A DNA stretch of 64,000 nt from an uncultured Gammaproteobacteria bacterium. Its GTDB lineage: Bacteria > Pseudomonadota > Gammaproteobacteria > HK1. Of this stretch, positions 36,501 through 44,146 are shown one piece after another. The stretch covers positions 3,649,001 to 3,713,000 of the forward strand of contig OY282353.1 in NCBI GenBank assembly GCA_958295465.1. The letters run 5' to 3'. A program made the translations under genes and the position numbers. Position 1 is the first letter of the stretch, and each line of letters begins with the position of its first letter. The notes beneath the pieces are model-generated. The model was not told where the DNA came from, did no database searches, and saw only the letters and a program-made list of their open reading frames with translations.

Positions 36501-37584
36501 GGCGCTCGTGCAGCGCGGCGCAGTCGCCGAGGGTGAAGCGCGCGTACGCGTGGGGGGAGCGCACCACCCGCAGCCGGAGCGCACCGGCGGGTGCACCGTC
36601 CGCGCCGAAGACCGCCCGGCCCGTGACCTTGCCGGGACCGTCCACGCTCGGGAGCCGGCAGCCCACGTACCGTTTGACGTCCGCGTCTTGCGCACCGGGG
36701 TTCGTGCCCGCCCGGCCGTCAACGGCGGGCGGCGGCGGATCTGCGTTCCGAGCTCGAAGATCGCATGAAGTCCATGATGAGGGCTGTTCGCCATCGGCGA
36801 GCGGTGCCGAGTCCGTCTCTTGCGGGTCGGACCCCGGCCGAAGCGAGGTGGACTCGGGTACGCCGCCCGAAACCCTTTCCCGTGCAACGGTCGACCCCGG
36901 CCCCGGATCGGGGATGCTTCCACCGTCCGAACCCGTGTCCCGCGGGACGGATCGCTGGTCGTGGGCTCCCGGACGCCGGTGGGATTCCGATTCCGCGTCG
37001 GCCGGGGCGGTTGTCACATCGCCCGTCGCATCGCCCGTCGCACCGCCTATCGCGCCGTCCGCCGCATCGCCCGTAGCACCGTCCACCGCATCACCTGTCG
37101 CACCGTCCACCGCATCACCCGTCGTGCCGTCCACCGCCGCGAGCACCGCACGCACGATCTTCCGGTAGCCCGTGCACCGGCACAGCACGCCGCCGAGCGC
37201 GTCGAGCACCTCCGGCTCGGAGGGCGGCCGCAGGCGTCCGAGCAGGGTGCTCGCCGCCATCAGCATGCCCGGCGTGCAGATCCCGCATTGCGCCGCGCCG
37301 TGTTCGTGGAACGCCCGTTGCAGCCGGCTCAGGCCGCCGTTCCCGGCCAGCCCTTCGACGGTGGTGACCGAGCGGCCCCGCACCTGGCCGAGCGGCACCA
37401 GGCAGGCGCAGACCTGCTCGCCGTCCAGCAGCACCGTGCAGGTGCCGCAGTCCCCCGCGTCGCAGCCGACCTTGGTGCCGGTCAGTCCCAGATGCTCGCG
37501 GAGCACGCGCGTGAGCCGGGAAGCGGGCGCGGCGGCGACCTCGACCGCCCGCCCGTTGACGTGAAAGCGGTGCGATTCGGTCAT
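33550..37584 (-). CDS. Molybdenum hydroxylase, fused Fe-S and Mo-binding subunits with repeat insertions
   Basis: 1344 residues from MTESHRFHVNGRAVEV. Residues 1-150 are the small subunit with both [2Fe-2S] sites (Cys41, 46, 49, 61; Cys100, 103, 135, 137). From about 305 comes the xanthine-dehydrogenase-type Mo subunit: ACGGGFGGK (~685), GAFRGFGVPQ, GAQDVGQGSS and GAKGIGEPALIP (~1296), the last with the catalytic Glu. Three low-complexity tracts interrupt it: Asp-Gly-Ala-Thr 8-mers at ~152-190 in the interdomain linker, Pro/Gly/Ser-rich ~465-605, and 14-residue repeats ~871-1005. The FAD subunit is encoded just upstream. The substrate is probably an N-heterocycle such as a purine or nicotinate derivative. 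Confidence 0.85.
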   Translation of the reverse strand: MTESHRFHVNGRAVEVAAAPASRLTRVLREHLGLTGTKVGCDAGDCGTCTVLLDGEQVCACLVPLGQVRGRSVTTVEGLAGNGGLSRLQRAFHEHGAAQCGICTPGMLMAASTLLGRLRPPSEPEVLDALGGVLCRCTGYRKIVRAVLAAVDGTTGDAVDGATGDAVDGATGDAADGAIGGATGDATGDVTTAPADAESESHRRPGAHDQRSVPRDTGSDGGSIPDPGPGSTVARERVSGGVPESTSLRPGSDPQETDSAPLADGEQPSSWTSCDLRARNADPPPPAVDGRAGTNPGAQDADVKRYVGCRLPSVDGPGKVTGRAVFGADGAPAGALRLRVVRSPHAYARFTLGDCAALHERHPGLARILTAADVPGVNGFGIYPEVKDQPVLAPGIVRYRGEAMFALVGDADTLARLTDDRLPIQWEPLPAVSDPRDALAVGAPPVNPDRPDNVLARGRVHAGEVPPPGGGPPGRGSPGKGLPNDGSPGSALPGGGSSPGSRPPGDGSPDAGPQSEGSLNSDSPGGGSPGSGSPDAGSPGSGPPSGGSSLSSDAPGGDSPGNGPPDDGGGSMGNGPPGDGSPGSGSPDDDPPGRASPAVSPSAGGLLVGGPPASGDLIEASGEFETPFIEHAYIEPEAGWARRIEGGRIEVTACTQTPYMDRDEVANVLGIAPGQVRIRPSACGGGFGGKLDQSVQPLVALAAWLLDKPVCCTYTRPESMAATTKRHPSRIRARAVAEPGGRLLGYEFDGDFDTGAYASWGPTVAGRVPVHCMGPYRVPNVRAEARAIFTHSPPAGAFRGFGVPQAAIAHETLIDELAVACGIDPLEFRRRNALQAGDRTATGQVLEASAGLVACLDALRPRWEALRREADAFNASASAAVSAPTSVSASIPIADSAATSMPASTPTADSVATSMPASTPTADSTATSMPASTPTADSAPTSMPVSTPTADSAPTSMPASTPTADSASTSMPASTPIADSVATSMSASTPASVSAASASVSASTPAAASTTTATAAGPRRPHRRHGVGIACMWYGCGNTSMSNPSSMRVTLSRDGQVVFYNGAQDVGQGSSTVMLQIMAEALGLPIEQIDMVVSDTDLTEDAGKSSASRQTFVSGRAAQRAGADLRAKALALVNAGPDASLRLDGRELRITGGNGVEHTVALGRLPAVEGEDVVLEGRGVFDPPTTPLDENGQGIPYATYGFAAQIASVEVDPELGTVALRRIVAAHDVGAAVNPTLVEGQIEGGIAQGIGLALMEEYVPGRTENLHDYLFPSIGDVPEIECLLVEDPEPLGPYGAKGIGEPALIPTAPAILNAVHHATGVRLRRLPILPHRVRAALEAGGRHG
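34560..34965. repeat. 42-bp in-frame repeat array in the molybdenum hydroxylase
   Basis: About eight copies spaced 42 bp (for example GTCGATGCGG at 34661 and GTCGATGC at 34703) encode the 14-mer TSMPASTPTADSAA on the minus strand, inside the Mo-binding domain. Confidence 0.85.
35770..36190. repeat. Pro/Gly/Ser-coding low-complexity tract in the molybdenum hydroxylase
   Basis: About 140 codons of degenerate units such as GDGSPGSGSP and PPGGGSPG on the minus strand, inserted between AGEVPPPGGG and LLVGGPPASGDLIEAS. Periods are irregular but always preserve frame. Confidence 0.75.
37000..37140. repeat. 24-bp in-frame repeats in the Fe-S/Mo linker
   Basis: Units of the type GCACCGTCCACCGCATCAC recur every 24 bp and encode the 8-mer DGATGDAV on the minus strand, immediately after the Fe-S domain. 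Confidence 0.75.
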
Positions 37585-37628
37585 GCTCCCGTCGGCAGGG
37601 AAAGGATCCGGTCCGGTCACGCGCCCGG

Positions 37629-39089
37629 TCATCGTCCTGTGCCTTCGGAGCGGGCGGGTGCACCAAGCGTTTGGCGTCCCGCGCCTTCGGAGCGGGCGGG
37701 TGCACCAAGCGCCTGGCGTCCCGCGCCTTCGGAACGGGCGGGTGCACCAAGCGCCTGGCGTCCCGCACCTTCGGAGCGGGCGAGTGCACCAAGCGCTTGG
37801 CGTTCCGCGTCTTCGGAGCGGGCGGGTGCACCAAGCGCTTGGCGTTCCGCGTCTTCGGAGCGGGCGGGTGCACCAAGCGCTTGGCGTTCCGCGCCTTCGG
37901 AACGGGCCGGTGCACCAAGCGCTTGGCGTTCCGCGCCCTCGGAACGGGCCGGTGCACCAAGCGCCTGGCGTCCCGCGCCTTCGGAACGGGCCGGTGCATC
38001 CGGCGCTTGGCGTTCCGCGTCTTCGGGATGGGCTGGCTCGCCAAGCGCCCGGCATCCCGTGTCTTCGGGGCCGCCCGGCGCACCTGGTCCCCGGCCCCCT
38101 GCTTCTTCGGATCGGCCCGGTGTATCAAGCCTCCGGCGTCTCGCCGTTTCGGAGCAGGTCAGCGCATCCAGCGCCCGGCGCACCAGGACCTGCGCGCCGT
38201 ACCGGCGGTACGAGGCGGAGGCACGCACGTCGTCGATGGGAGAGAGGGACGCGAAGTCCTCGTCCCGCACCATGTCCGGCGCCTCGACCGCGGGTACGCC
38301 CTGAAGGCGGGCTTCCAGGCCCTTCAAGCGTTGCGCGACCTCGGAGCATGCTCCGACGGCGAGGCGCGCGTCGCGGATGCGCCCCTCCTTCAGTTCCAGG
38401 CAGGCCGCGACCATCGCGATGGAGATCACGAGGTAGCGCCGCGCGCCGAGCTTGAGAAACGTGGAACGCGCATCCGCGGCGGGGGAGGGGATGATGATTG
38501 CGGTCATCAGCTCGTCGGACCGCAGGCGGGTGCGGCGGTTACCGGTGATGAACCCTTCGAGCGGCGACCGTTGGCGCGGAATCGCGGGTGCCCCGGCCAG
38601 CGCCGTAGACGGACGAGGAGCGGTCTTGTTCCGTACAAGCGGGAGTTCACGGGAGCCGCTGCGGCTTTGCAGGCGCACGTGCGCGTCCAGGATGAGCAGG
38701 GCGGGCACGCCGTCCGCCGCCGGCGATGCGTTGCAGAGGTTGCCGGCCAGCGTGCCGCGGTTCTGGATCTGCCGCCCGCCGACCTCCCGGGCGGCCAGGC
38801 GCACGCCGTCGAACCACGCCGGCAGATCGGATTCGATCGCTTCGGTCCAGGTGACGAGGGCGCCGATCTCGACCCGGTCCGGAAAGCGGCGGATGCCCGA
38901 GAGCGCGTCGAGGGCGCTGACGTCCAGGATCGGCAGGGTGTCCGGGTGATCGATGCCCGGCTTCCCCCATCCGACCGCGGCGGCATCGGCCGGATATACG
39001 TCGGTACCGCCCGCGAGTATTCGATACGGTCGCTCGCTCAGGCTCGCAAGTGCGTCTTCCAGGTTCTCCGGGCGGAGACAGGCGCTCAC
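37629..39089 (-). CDS. Molybdenum hydroxylase FAD-binding subunit with repeat tail
   Basis: 486 residues; the family norm is near 290. FAD-binding motifs are ILAGGTDVYPAD (~24) and GGRQIQNRGTLAGNLCNASP (~105), with the CO-dehydrogenase flavoprotein C-terminal domain (FLKLGARRYLVISIAMVAAC). An insertion after ELPLVRNKT carries a palindromic-element copy. Beyond ~310 the tail consists of degenerate and then about nine regular 14-residue repeats (APARSEGAERQALG). It passes electrons from the Fe-S/Mo protein encoded 44 bp downstream to NAD+ or another acceptor. Confidence 0.85.
   Translation of the reverse strand: MSACLRPENLEDALASLSERPYRILAGGTDVYPADAAAVGWGKPGIDHPDTLPILDVSALDALSGIRRFPDRVEIGALVTWTEAIESDLPAWFDGVRLAAREVGGRQIQNRGTLAGNLCNASPAADGVPALLILDAHVRLQSRSGSRELPLVRNKTAPRPSTALAGAPAIPRQRSPLEGFITGNRRTRLRSDELMTAIIIPSPAADARSTFLKLGARRYLVISIAMVAACLELKEGRIRDARLAVGACSEVAQRLKGLEARLQGVPAVEAPDMVRDEDFASLSPIDDVRASASYRRYGAQVLVRRALDALTCSETARRRRLDTPGRSEEAGGRGPGAPGGPEDTGCRALGEPAHPEDAERQAPDAPARSEGAGRQALGAPARSEGAERQALGAPARSEGAERQALGAPARSEDAERQALGAPARSEDAERQALGALARSEGAGRQALGAPARSEGAGRQALGAPARSEGAGRQTLGAPARSEGTGR
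37640..38110. repeat. 42-bp in-frame repeat array at the 3' end of the FAD-subunit gene
   Basis: CACCAAGCG recurs at 37661, 37703, 37745, 37787 and onward, every 42 bp, for about nine good copies plus two or three degenerate ones toward 38110. The unit differs in sequence from the 42-bp unit in the neighbouring gene but has the same length. Confidence 0.88.
38560..38604 (+). repeat. Palindrome-type coding insertion, copy 1 (core deleted)
   Basis: AGCGGCGACCGTTGGCGCGG joined to AATCGCGGGTGCCCCGGCCA. Same flanks as the xdhC copy at 58212-58280 but missing its central ~24 bp palindrome. It is read antisense here, within the FAD-subunit gene. Confidence 0.6.
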
Positions 39090-39544
39090 CGGTGCATCCT
39101 CCGCACATGCCTCCGCGGCGTGCGGGTCTCAGGCCGGCCCAGGAGAGTGAGATACATATGCGCGCGGATGATGAGTCCGCGTCCCGGTCGAGGCAAGTGA
39201 CGTATTCCTCCGATGTCCGTATTCCTTACCCTGATGAATGGCGGTCGAGCGCGTGGCCGGGTAGCCGAGCCGTTACATTATCGCTCATGCTCGGCAAGGG
39301 GCTTCCGTATGGCTCGCAGGGACGTTTCATCCGCATCCGGGACGTGCGCCGGATGCGTCCGGAAGGCGATCTCGGGCAAATCAGGCCCGAAGGTGCGGAT
39401 TCGACGAACCATGCGGTACGGATCGAGACGTGGCGACAGCGACGGCGGGCGGCTGGTCGCGATCGGCGACGATGATTCCGGCCGGGCGGCCTGGTCCATG
39501 ATGCATCTCACACCTCTCCGGCGCCGAACCCGCGGCCCCGCGCG
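39090..39544. other. Divergent intergenic region
   Basis: About 450 bp between the minus-strand FAD-subunit gene and the plus-strand EamA gene. It should hold both promoters. I see no convincing operator, RNA or gene. Confidence 0.4.
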
Positions 39545-40456
39545 ATGACCGCGACGCATACGGCCCGCCCCGCCCCCGATGCGCCCGGGGCGCAGCACCG
39601 GCGGATCGGCATCGCGATGGTCGTGCTCGCCGGCGTGTTCTGGAGCCTGCAAGGGCCGGCGGTGCGGATGATCGAGGCCGCGAGCGGCCCGCAGATCATC
39701 TTCTGGCGCAGCATCGGCCAGCTCGTGGTGATGCTGGGGGTGGTGGCGGTCGTCAGCCGGGGCCGGGTGATGAGCGCGTTCCGGCTCGCCGGCTACCGGG
39801 CGGTCGCGGGCGCCCTCTGCCATGCGGCGGCGGGCACCTGCTTCGTGCTCGCGGTGCTCCATACCACGGTCGCGAACGTGGTGTTCATCATGGCCTCCGC
39901 GCCGCTCGTCGCCGCGGCCGGCGCCTGGCTGCTGCTGCGCGAGCGGATCGAGACGCGCACCCTCGGTGCGATGCTCGCGGCGGTGGTCGGCGTCGCGGTG
40001 ATGATGTCGGAAGGATTGGCCGGCGGCGACGTGACCGGCACGCTGTTTGCCCTGGTGACGACCTTCGGTTTTGCCGGGATCGCGGTGGTCGCGCGCTGGG
40101 GCGGTGGTCTCAACATGCTGCCGGCGGTGTGCCTGGGAGCGGCGCTCACCATCGCCGCCGGCTGGACGATGGCCGATGGGAACGTGGCGGTCACTGCCCC
40201 GGACCGGCTCTACGCGCTTGCCTCCGGCGGCCTGCTCACCGCCGCCGGTGCGACCCTGTTCCTCAACGGCGCCAAGTTCGTCCCGGCCGGCGTACTCGTC
40301 TTCCTCACCCTGACCGAGGTGGTCCTCGCCCCGGTCTGGGTCTGGGCCGCCTTCGACGAAGTGCCGAGCGCGTACACGCTGGCCGGGGGCGCGATCGTGC
40401 TGGGCGCGATCTGCATCGAGGCGGTGCTGCGGGTGCGCCACGTCGATCGGCCCTGA
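39545..40456 (+). CDS. EamA-family (DMT superfamily) transporter
   Basis: 303 residues with about ten hydrophobic segments in two EamA repeats (IAMVVLAGVFWSLQGPAVRM opening the first; GTLFALVTTFGFAGIAVVAR opening the second; LTEVVLAPVWVWAAFDEVPS near the end). DMT proteins usually export metabolites by proton exchange. Placed between the molybdenum hydroxylase genes and xdhB, it may move a heterocycle or product. It occupies the spot where xdhA normally precedes xdhB. Confidence 0.85.
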   Translation: MTATHTARPAPDAPGAQHRRIGIAMVVLAGVFWSLQGPAVRMIEAASGPQIIFWRSIGQLVVMLGVVAVVSRGRVMSAFRLAGYRAVAGALCHAAAGTCFVLAVLHTTVANVVFIMASAPLVAAAGAWLLLRERIETRTLGAMLAAVVGVAVMMSEGLAGGDVTGTLFALVTTFGFAGIAVVARWGGGLNMLPAVCLGAALTIAAGWTMADGNVAVTAPDRLYALASGGLLTAAGATLFLNGAKFVPAGVLVFLTLTEVVLAPVWVWAAFDEVPSAYTLAGGAIVLGAICIEAVLRVRHVDRP

Positions 40457-40631
40457 TCGCACGGAACAGAGGAGTGGTCGTGGTTCATGGAGGACGGAAG
40501 TTGCGAATCGGGAACACACGCGCAATCATCGACGGACAGTTGGCCCGGATGGTTCGGACCCGGCGCGAGGCCGGCGTGGCACGCTCCGAGGTCGTGAACG
40601 AACGCATCGAATCCACATACGCAGACCGCCG

Positions 40632-43010
40632 ATGATGCCGCGACCGCCGATCACCAACGCCGCGCTCGCAGACCGGCCGGACCTCGGCGCGGGCGCAAGC
40701 GTCGGTCTCGCCCTTCCCCATGACAGCGCCACGCGCCACGTGCAGGGGACCGCTTTCTACATCGACGACCTGCCCGAACCCGCGGGCACGGTGCACGTGG
40801 CCCCCGGCTCCGTCCCTGCCGCCGCCCCCGCGCGCGGCGCCATCCGCTCCCTCGATCTCGACGCGGTGCGCGCCTCCCCCGGAGTGCTGGCGGTGCTGAC
40901 CGCGGCCGACGTGCCCGGGACGAACGATTGCAGCCCCGCGGCCGGCGACGATCCGATCCTCGCGGCCGGCGAGATCCTCTTTCACGGGCAGGTGGTGTTC
41001 GCAGTGGTCGCCGAGACCCGGGACGCGGCCCGCCGCGCCGCGCGCCGCGCCCGTATCGAGATCGATGCCCGTCCCCCCGCCGTCACCGTGGACCAGGGCC
41101 TTGCCGCCGGGGCCGAGATGCTGCCGCCCTACGAGTTCCGGCGCGGGGAGCCGGCGCCCGCCATCGCCGCCGCCCCGCACCGGCTCGAAGGCCGCGTGCG
41201 CATCGGCGGCCAGGAGCACTTCTATCTTGAAGGCCAGGCCGCTCTCGCCATTCCCGGCGAGGACGACGAGATGCGGGTCTTCTCCTCGACCCAGCATCCT
41301 TCCGAGGTGCAGCACCTCGTGGCCGCCATGCTCGGCGCACCCAACGCCGCGGTGGTCTGCGAATGCCGGCGGATGGGCGGCGCGTTCGGCGGCAAGGAGT
41401 CGCAGGCGGCGCAGTGGGCCTGCCTCGCCGCGCTGGCCGCGCACGTGACCGGCCGTCCGGCGAAGCTCCGTCTCGACCGTGACGACGACATGACGATGAC
41501 CGGCAAGCGCCACGACTTTCGCGTGGACTGGCGCTGCGGCTTCGACCGCGAAGGCGTGCTCGAAGGCGTCGACGTCGAGTTGAACGCCCGCTGCGGTTGC
41601 TCGGCCGACCTCTCGCTTGGCGTGAACGACCGGGCCATGTTCCACGCCGACAACACCTACCACTACCCGGCGGCGCGGATCCACTCGCGGCGGGTGCGCA
41701 CCGACACGGTGTCGAACACCGCGTTCCGGGGATTCGGCGGACCGCAGGGGGTCCTGTTCGCGGAGCGGATGATGGACGCGGTGGCGATCACCCTCGGGCT
41801 GGACCCGCTGCTGGTGCGCAAGCGCAACCTCTACGCGCCGGGGCGGGACGTTACCCCGTACGGAATGCGTGTGGAAGAACATGGCCTCATCCGCCGCCTC
41901 GTCCGGCAGCTCGAGCGCACCAGCGGCTACGCGCAGCGGCGGCGGGCGATCGCGCGGTTCAATGCCCGGGCGCAACGCGGGGCGCGCGGCGGGACCTTGC
42001 GCAAGGGGATCGCGCTCACCCCGGTCAAGTTCGGGATCTCGTTCACCTTGAAGCATCTCAACCAGGCCGGCGCCCTGGTCCACGTCTTCACCGACGGCTC
42101 GGTGCAGGTCAACCACGGCGGCACGGAGATGGGGCAGGGGCTCTACGTCAAGGTCGCGCAGGTGGTGGCCGAGGAGCTCGGCATCGGGGCCGATCGGGTG
42201 CGGATCACCGCGACCCGCACCGACAAGGTGCCGAACACCGCGGCCACCGCCGCCTCGGCCGGCTCCGATCTGAACGGCATGGCCGCGCGCCACGCCGCGC
42301 GCACCATCCGGGGCCGTCTCGCCGGGCTGGCCGCGCGCCTGTACCAGGTGCGCGAGGCCGACGTCGTGTTCAGAAGCGGCATGGTGCGGGTCGGCGCGGA
42401 GTCGGTCCCCTTCGAGCGGCTTGCCGGCCTCGCGTTCACCGAGCGCGTGTCGCTGTCCTCCACCGGCTACTACGCGACCCCGAAGATCTCCTGGGATCGC
42501 GACACTGCGAGCGGGCGCCCCTTCCTCTACTTCGCCTGCGGCGCCGCGTGCTCCGAGGTGACCGTCGATACCGCCACCGGCGAGATGCGCGTCGATCGGG
42601 TGGACGTCCTCCACGACGCCGGGCGCTCGCTGAACCCGGCCATCGACATGGGGCAGATCGAGGGGGGGTTCGTGCAGGGGATGGGATGGCTGACGACCGA
42701 GGAGCTGGTGTTCGGCGAGGACGGCCGGCTGCTCACCCACGCCCCCTCGACCTACAAGATCCCGACCTGCTCGGACGTGCCGGCCGACTTCCGCGTCTCC
42801 CTGTTCGAGTCCGGGCGCAACCGCGAGCCCACCATCCACCGCTCCAAGGCGGTCGGCGAGCCGCCGCTGATGCTCGCGCTCTCGGTGTTCTCCGCCGTCA
42901 CCCACGCGCTCGCGAGCCTCGCCCCGGGGCGCGTGCCGCCCCTCGACGCCCCGGCCACGCCGGAGGCGATCCTGCGCGCGGCGGACGCGATGTGGCCCGA
43001 TCGGGCCTGA
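40632..43010 (+). CDS. xdhB: Xanthine dehydrogenase molybdenum-binding subunit
   Basis: 792 residues, full length for XdhB. Substrate and cofactor motifs: HFYLEGQAALAIPGEDDEM, MGGAFGGKES (~250), TAFRGFGGPQG (~363, with the substrate-orienting Arg), MGQGLYVKVAQ and SKAVGEPPLM (~739, catalytic Glu). This is the hypoxanthine/xanthine-oxidising type, cytoplasmic. No xdhA (Fe-S/FAD subunit) adjoins; the only candidate partners are the redox subunits at 33.5-39 kb. Tandem ATGs at 40632 and 40635. Unlike its neighbours it has no low-complexity insertions. Confidence 0.9.
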   Translation: MMPRPPITNAALADRPDLGAGASVGLALPHDSATRHVQGTAFYIDDLPEPAGTVHVAPGSVPAAAPARGAIRSLDLDAVRASPGVLAVLTAADVPGTNDCSPAAGDDPILAAGEILFHGQVVFAVVAETRDAARRAARRARIEIDARPPAVTVDQGLAAGAEMLPPYEFRRGEPAPAIAAAPHRLEGRVRIGGQEHFYLEGQAALAIPGEDDEMRVFSSTQHPSEVQHLVAAMLGAPNAAVVCECRRMGGAFGGKESQAAQWACLAALAAHVTGRPAKLRLDRDDDMTMTGKRHDFRVDWRCGFDREGVLEGVDVELNARCGCSADLSLGVNDRAMFHADNTYHYPAARIHSRRVRTDTVSNTAFRGFGGPQGVLFAERMMDAVAITLGLDPLLVRKRNLYAPGRDVTPYGMRVEEHGLIRRLVRQLERTSGYAQRRRAIARFNARAQRGARGGTLRKGIALTPVKFGISFTLKHLNQAGALVHVFTDGSVQVNHGGTEMGQGLYVKVAQVVAEELGIGADRVRITATRTDKVPNTAATAASAGSDLNGMAARHAARTIRGRLAGLAARLYQVREADVVFRSGMVRVGAESVPFERLAGLAFTERVSLSSTGYYATPKISWDRDTASGRPFLYFACGAACSEVTVDTATGEMRVDRVDVLHDAGRSLNPAIDMGQIEGGFVQGMGWLTTEELVFGEDGRLLTHAPSTYKIPTCSDVPADFRVSLFESGRNREPTIHRSKAVGEPPLMLALSVFSAVTHALASLAPGRVPPLDAPATPEAILRAADAMWPDRA

Positions 43011-43118
43011 TGTGGAAGACTTGGACCGTGATCGGCGCCGGGTCCGCGATCCTGATCGCGATCGCGGCTTCCAGTCGCCGGCTTTGTCGAGATGCGCGGG
43101 CTGCACCATGGACCTCGA

Positions 43119-43364
43119 ATGACCGGCGACCGGGACATCGAGCTGCGCGCCTTTGTCGAAGCGTGGCAAGTAGCCGCCGCGAGGCTCGAGGCCCTTCGAC
43201 GCGAAGGTCTCTGCAACGTCGAGGTGGCTGACCACATCAAGGCCCTGAACGGCGCATTCGAGGCCATGCTCGCACGCCCGGCAAAGAGCAGCTCCGGGCT
43301 GGTGGAGCAGCAGGCGATCTTCGCCCGGAAGAGAAATGCAGGATCTGTTCCTCCTGGCAGATGA
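43119..43364 (+). CDS. Small protein upstream of nucleotidyltransferase, possible antitoxin
   Basis: 81 residues from MTGDRDIELRAFVEAWQVAA. Mostly helical; no domain recognised. It ends 29 bp inside the following nucleotidyltransferase gene, an overlap typical of a coupled pair. Similar small helical proteins often precede AbiEii-like nucleotidyltransferases in presumed TA modules. Function inferred from position only. Confidence 0.5.
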   Translation: MTGDRDIELRAFVEAWQVAAARLEALRREGLCNVEVADHIKALNGAFEAMLARPAKSSSGLVEQQAIFARKRNAGSVPPGR

Positions 43365-43899
43365 AATCCAGTCGTTCTGCCAGGTTCGAGGGTGGAGGTT
43401 CTGCTTCATCGGCGGCATCGCTTTGCAGCGCTGGGGGGAGCCCCGGCTCACCGGAGACGTCGGTCTCACCATCCTGGCCGGCCTCGGCCGCGAGGCAGAC
43501 TACATCGAAGAGCTCTGCGGCGCGTTTGCCGGGCGCATCCCCGATGCCGCCGAGTTCGCCCACCGGAGCAGGGTGCTCCTTCTCCAGTCGGAGCGAGGCA
43601 TTCCGATCGACATCTCGCTCGGTGCGCTGCCGTTCGAAGAGCGCGTGATCGAGCGTGCGACCTTCTATCGATTCCTGGCCAACGTACGTCTGAACACCTG
43701 CTCGGCGGAAGATCTGATCGTGCTCAAGGCATTTGCCGATCGCTCCCGCGACTGGAGCGACATCGAGGGGGTGTTGCTTCGCACCGGTCACCGGCTTGTC
43801 TGGGAGACGGTTGAAACCGAGCTTCCGCCGCTATGTGAAGCGAAGGAAGCGCCGCATATCATGCCTCGATTGGGAGCGCTACGGGGCTCGCTCGGATAG
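43336..43899 (+). CDS. AbiEii/MNT-like nucleotidyltransferase
   Basis: 187 residues. The active-site strand reads FIGGIALQRWGEPRLTGDVG then LTIL, matching the GG-x-A-x4-G-x2-R-x-T-x-D-x-D pattern except that the final Asp is Gly. A later acidic strand (IPIDISLGALPFEERVIE) and SAEDLIVLKAFADRSRDWSD fit the family. Such proteins are toxins or modifiers of tRNA/partners in abortive-infection systems; the altered metal-binding residue may make this one inactive or antitoxin-like. Confidence 0.65.
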   Translation: MQDLFLLADEIQSFCQVRGWRFCFIGGIALQRWGEPRLTGDVGLTILAGLGREADYIEELCGAFAGRIPDAAEFAHRSRVLLLQSERGIPIDISLGALPFEERVIERATFYRFLANVRLNTCSAEDLIVLKAFADRSRDWSDIEGVLLRTGHRLVWETVETELPPLCEAKEAPHIMPRLGALRGSLG

Positions 43900-44004
43900 C
43901 GCTTCCCGGCGATGGCGGCAAATCGACGTCGCAGAGCATGGCGCATGAAATGCATCTTTCAGTCACCGTCGAAGTTGTCGCCGCGGCCCCGGTGCGGACC
44001 GGAG

Positions 44005-44111
44005 GCTGAGCGGCGCCGGCTGGCGCGGTCGCCGCGGTCCGCGGCTCCGCGCCACGCCCCCGCCGGAGGCGATCCTGCGCGCGGCAGATGCGATGTGGGC
44101 CGGGGGCTGAG
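44005..44111 (+). pseudogene. Mosaic scrap: xdhC-like, palindromic-element and xdhB 3'-end sequences
   Basis: GAGGCGATCCTGCGCGCGGC and the following ATGCGATGTGGGCC closely match the last ~50 bp of xdhB (42961-43010), ending in TGA. The preceding GCGGTCCGCGGCTCCGCGCC matches the xdhC segment at 57826-57845 (coding AVRGSAP), and AGCGGCGCCGGCTGGCGCGG resembles the element at 58212. No function is possible. Confidence 0.6.
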
Positions 44112-44146
44112 CGGGTACGGATTTTCCGGAGTCGGCGATCGCCGGC

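Noticed and set aside
37585-38055. N-terminal extension of the molybdenum hydroxylase (Arg/Cys/Trp-rich repeats)
   Set aside because: Out-of-frame reading of the 42-bp array belonging to the upstream FAD-subunit gene; the Fe-S domain starts cleanly at 37584.
39160-39200. Hammerhead-ribozyme-like string (GATGAGTCC followed by CGAGGC)
   Set aside because: The CUGAUGA core is incomplete and the flanks do not pair into stems II and III; chance resemblance in an intergenic region.
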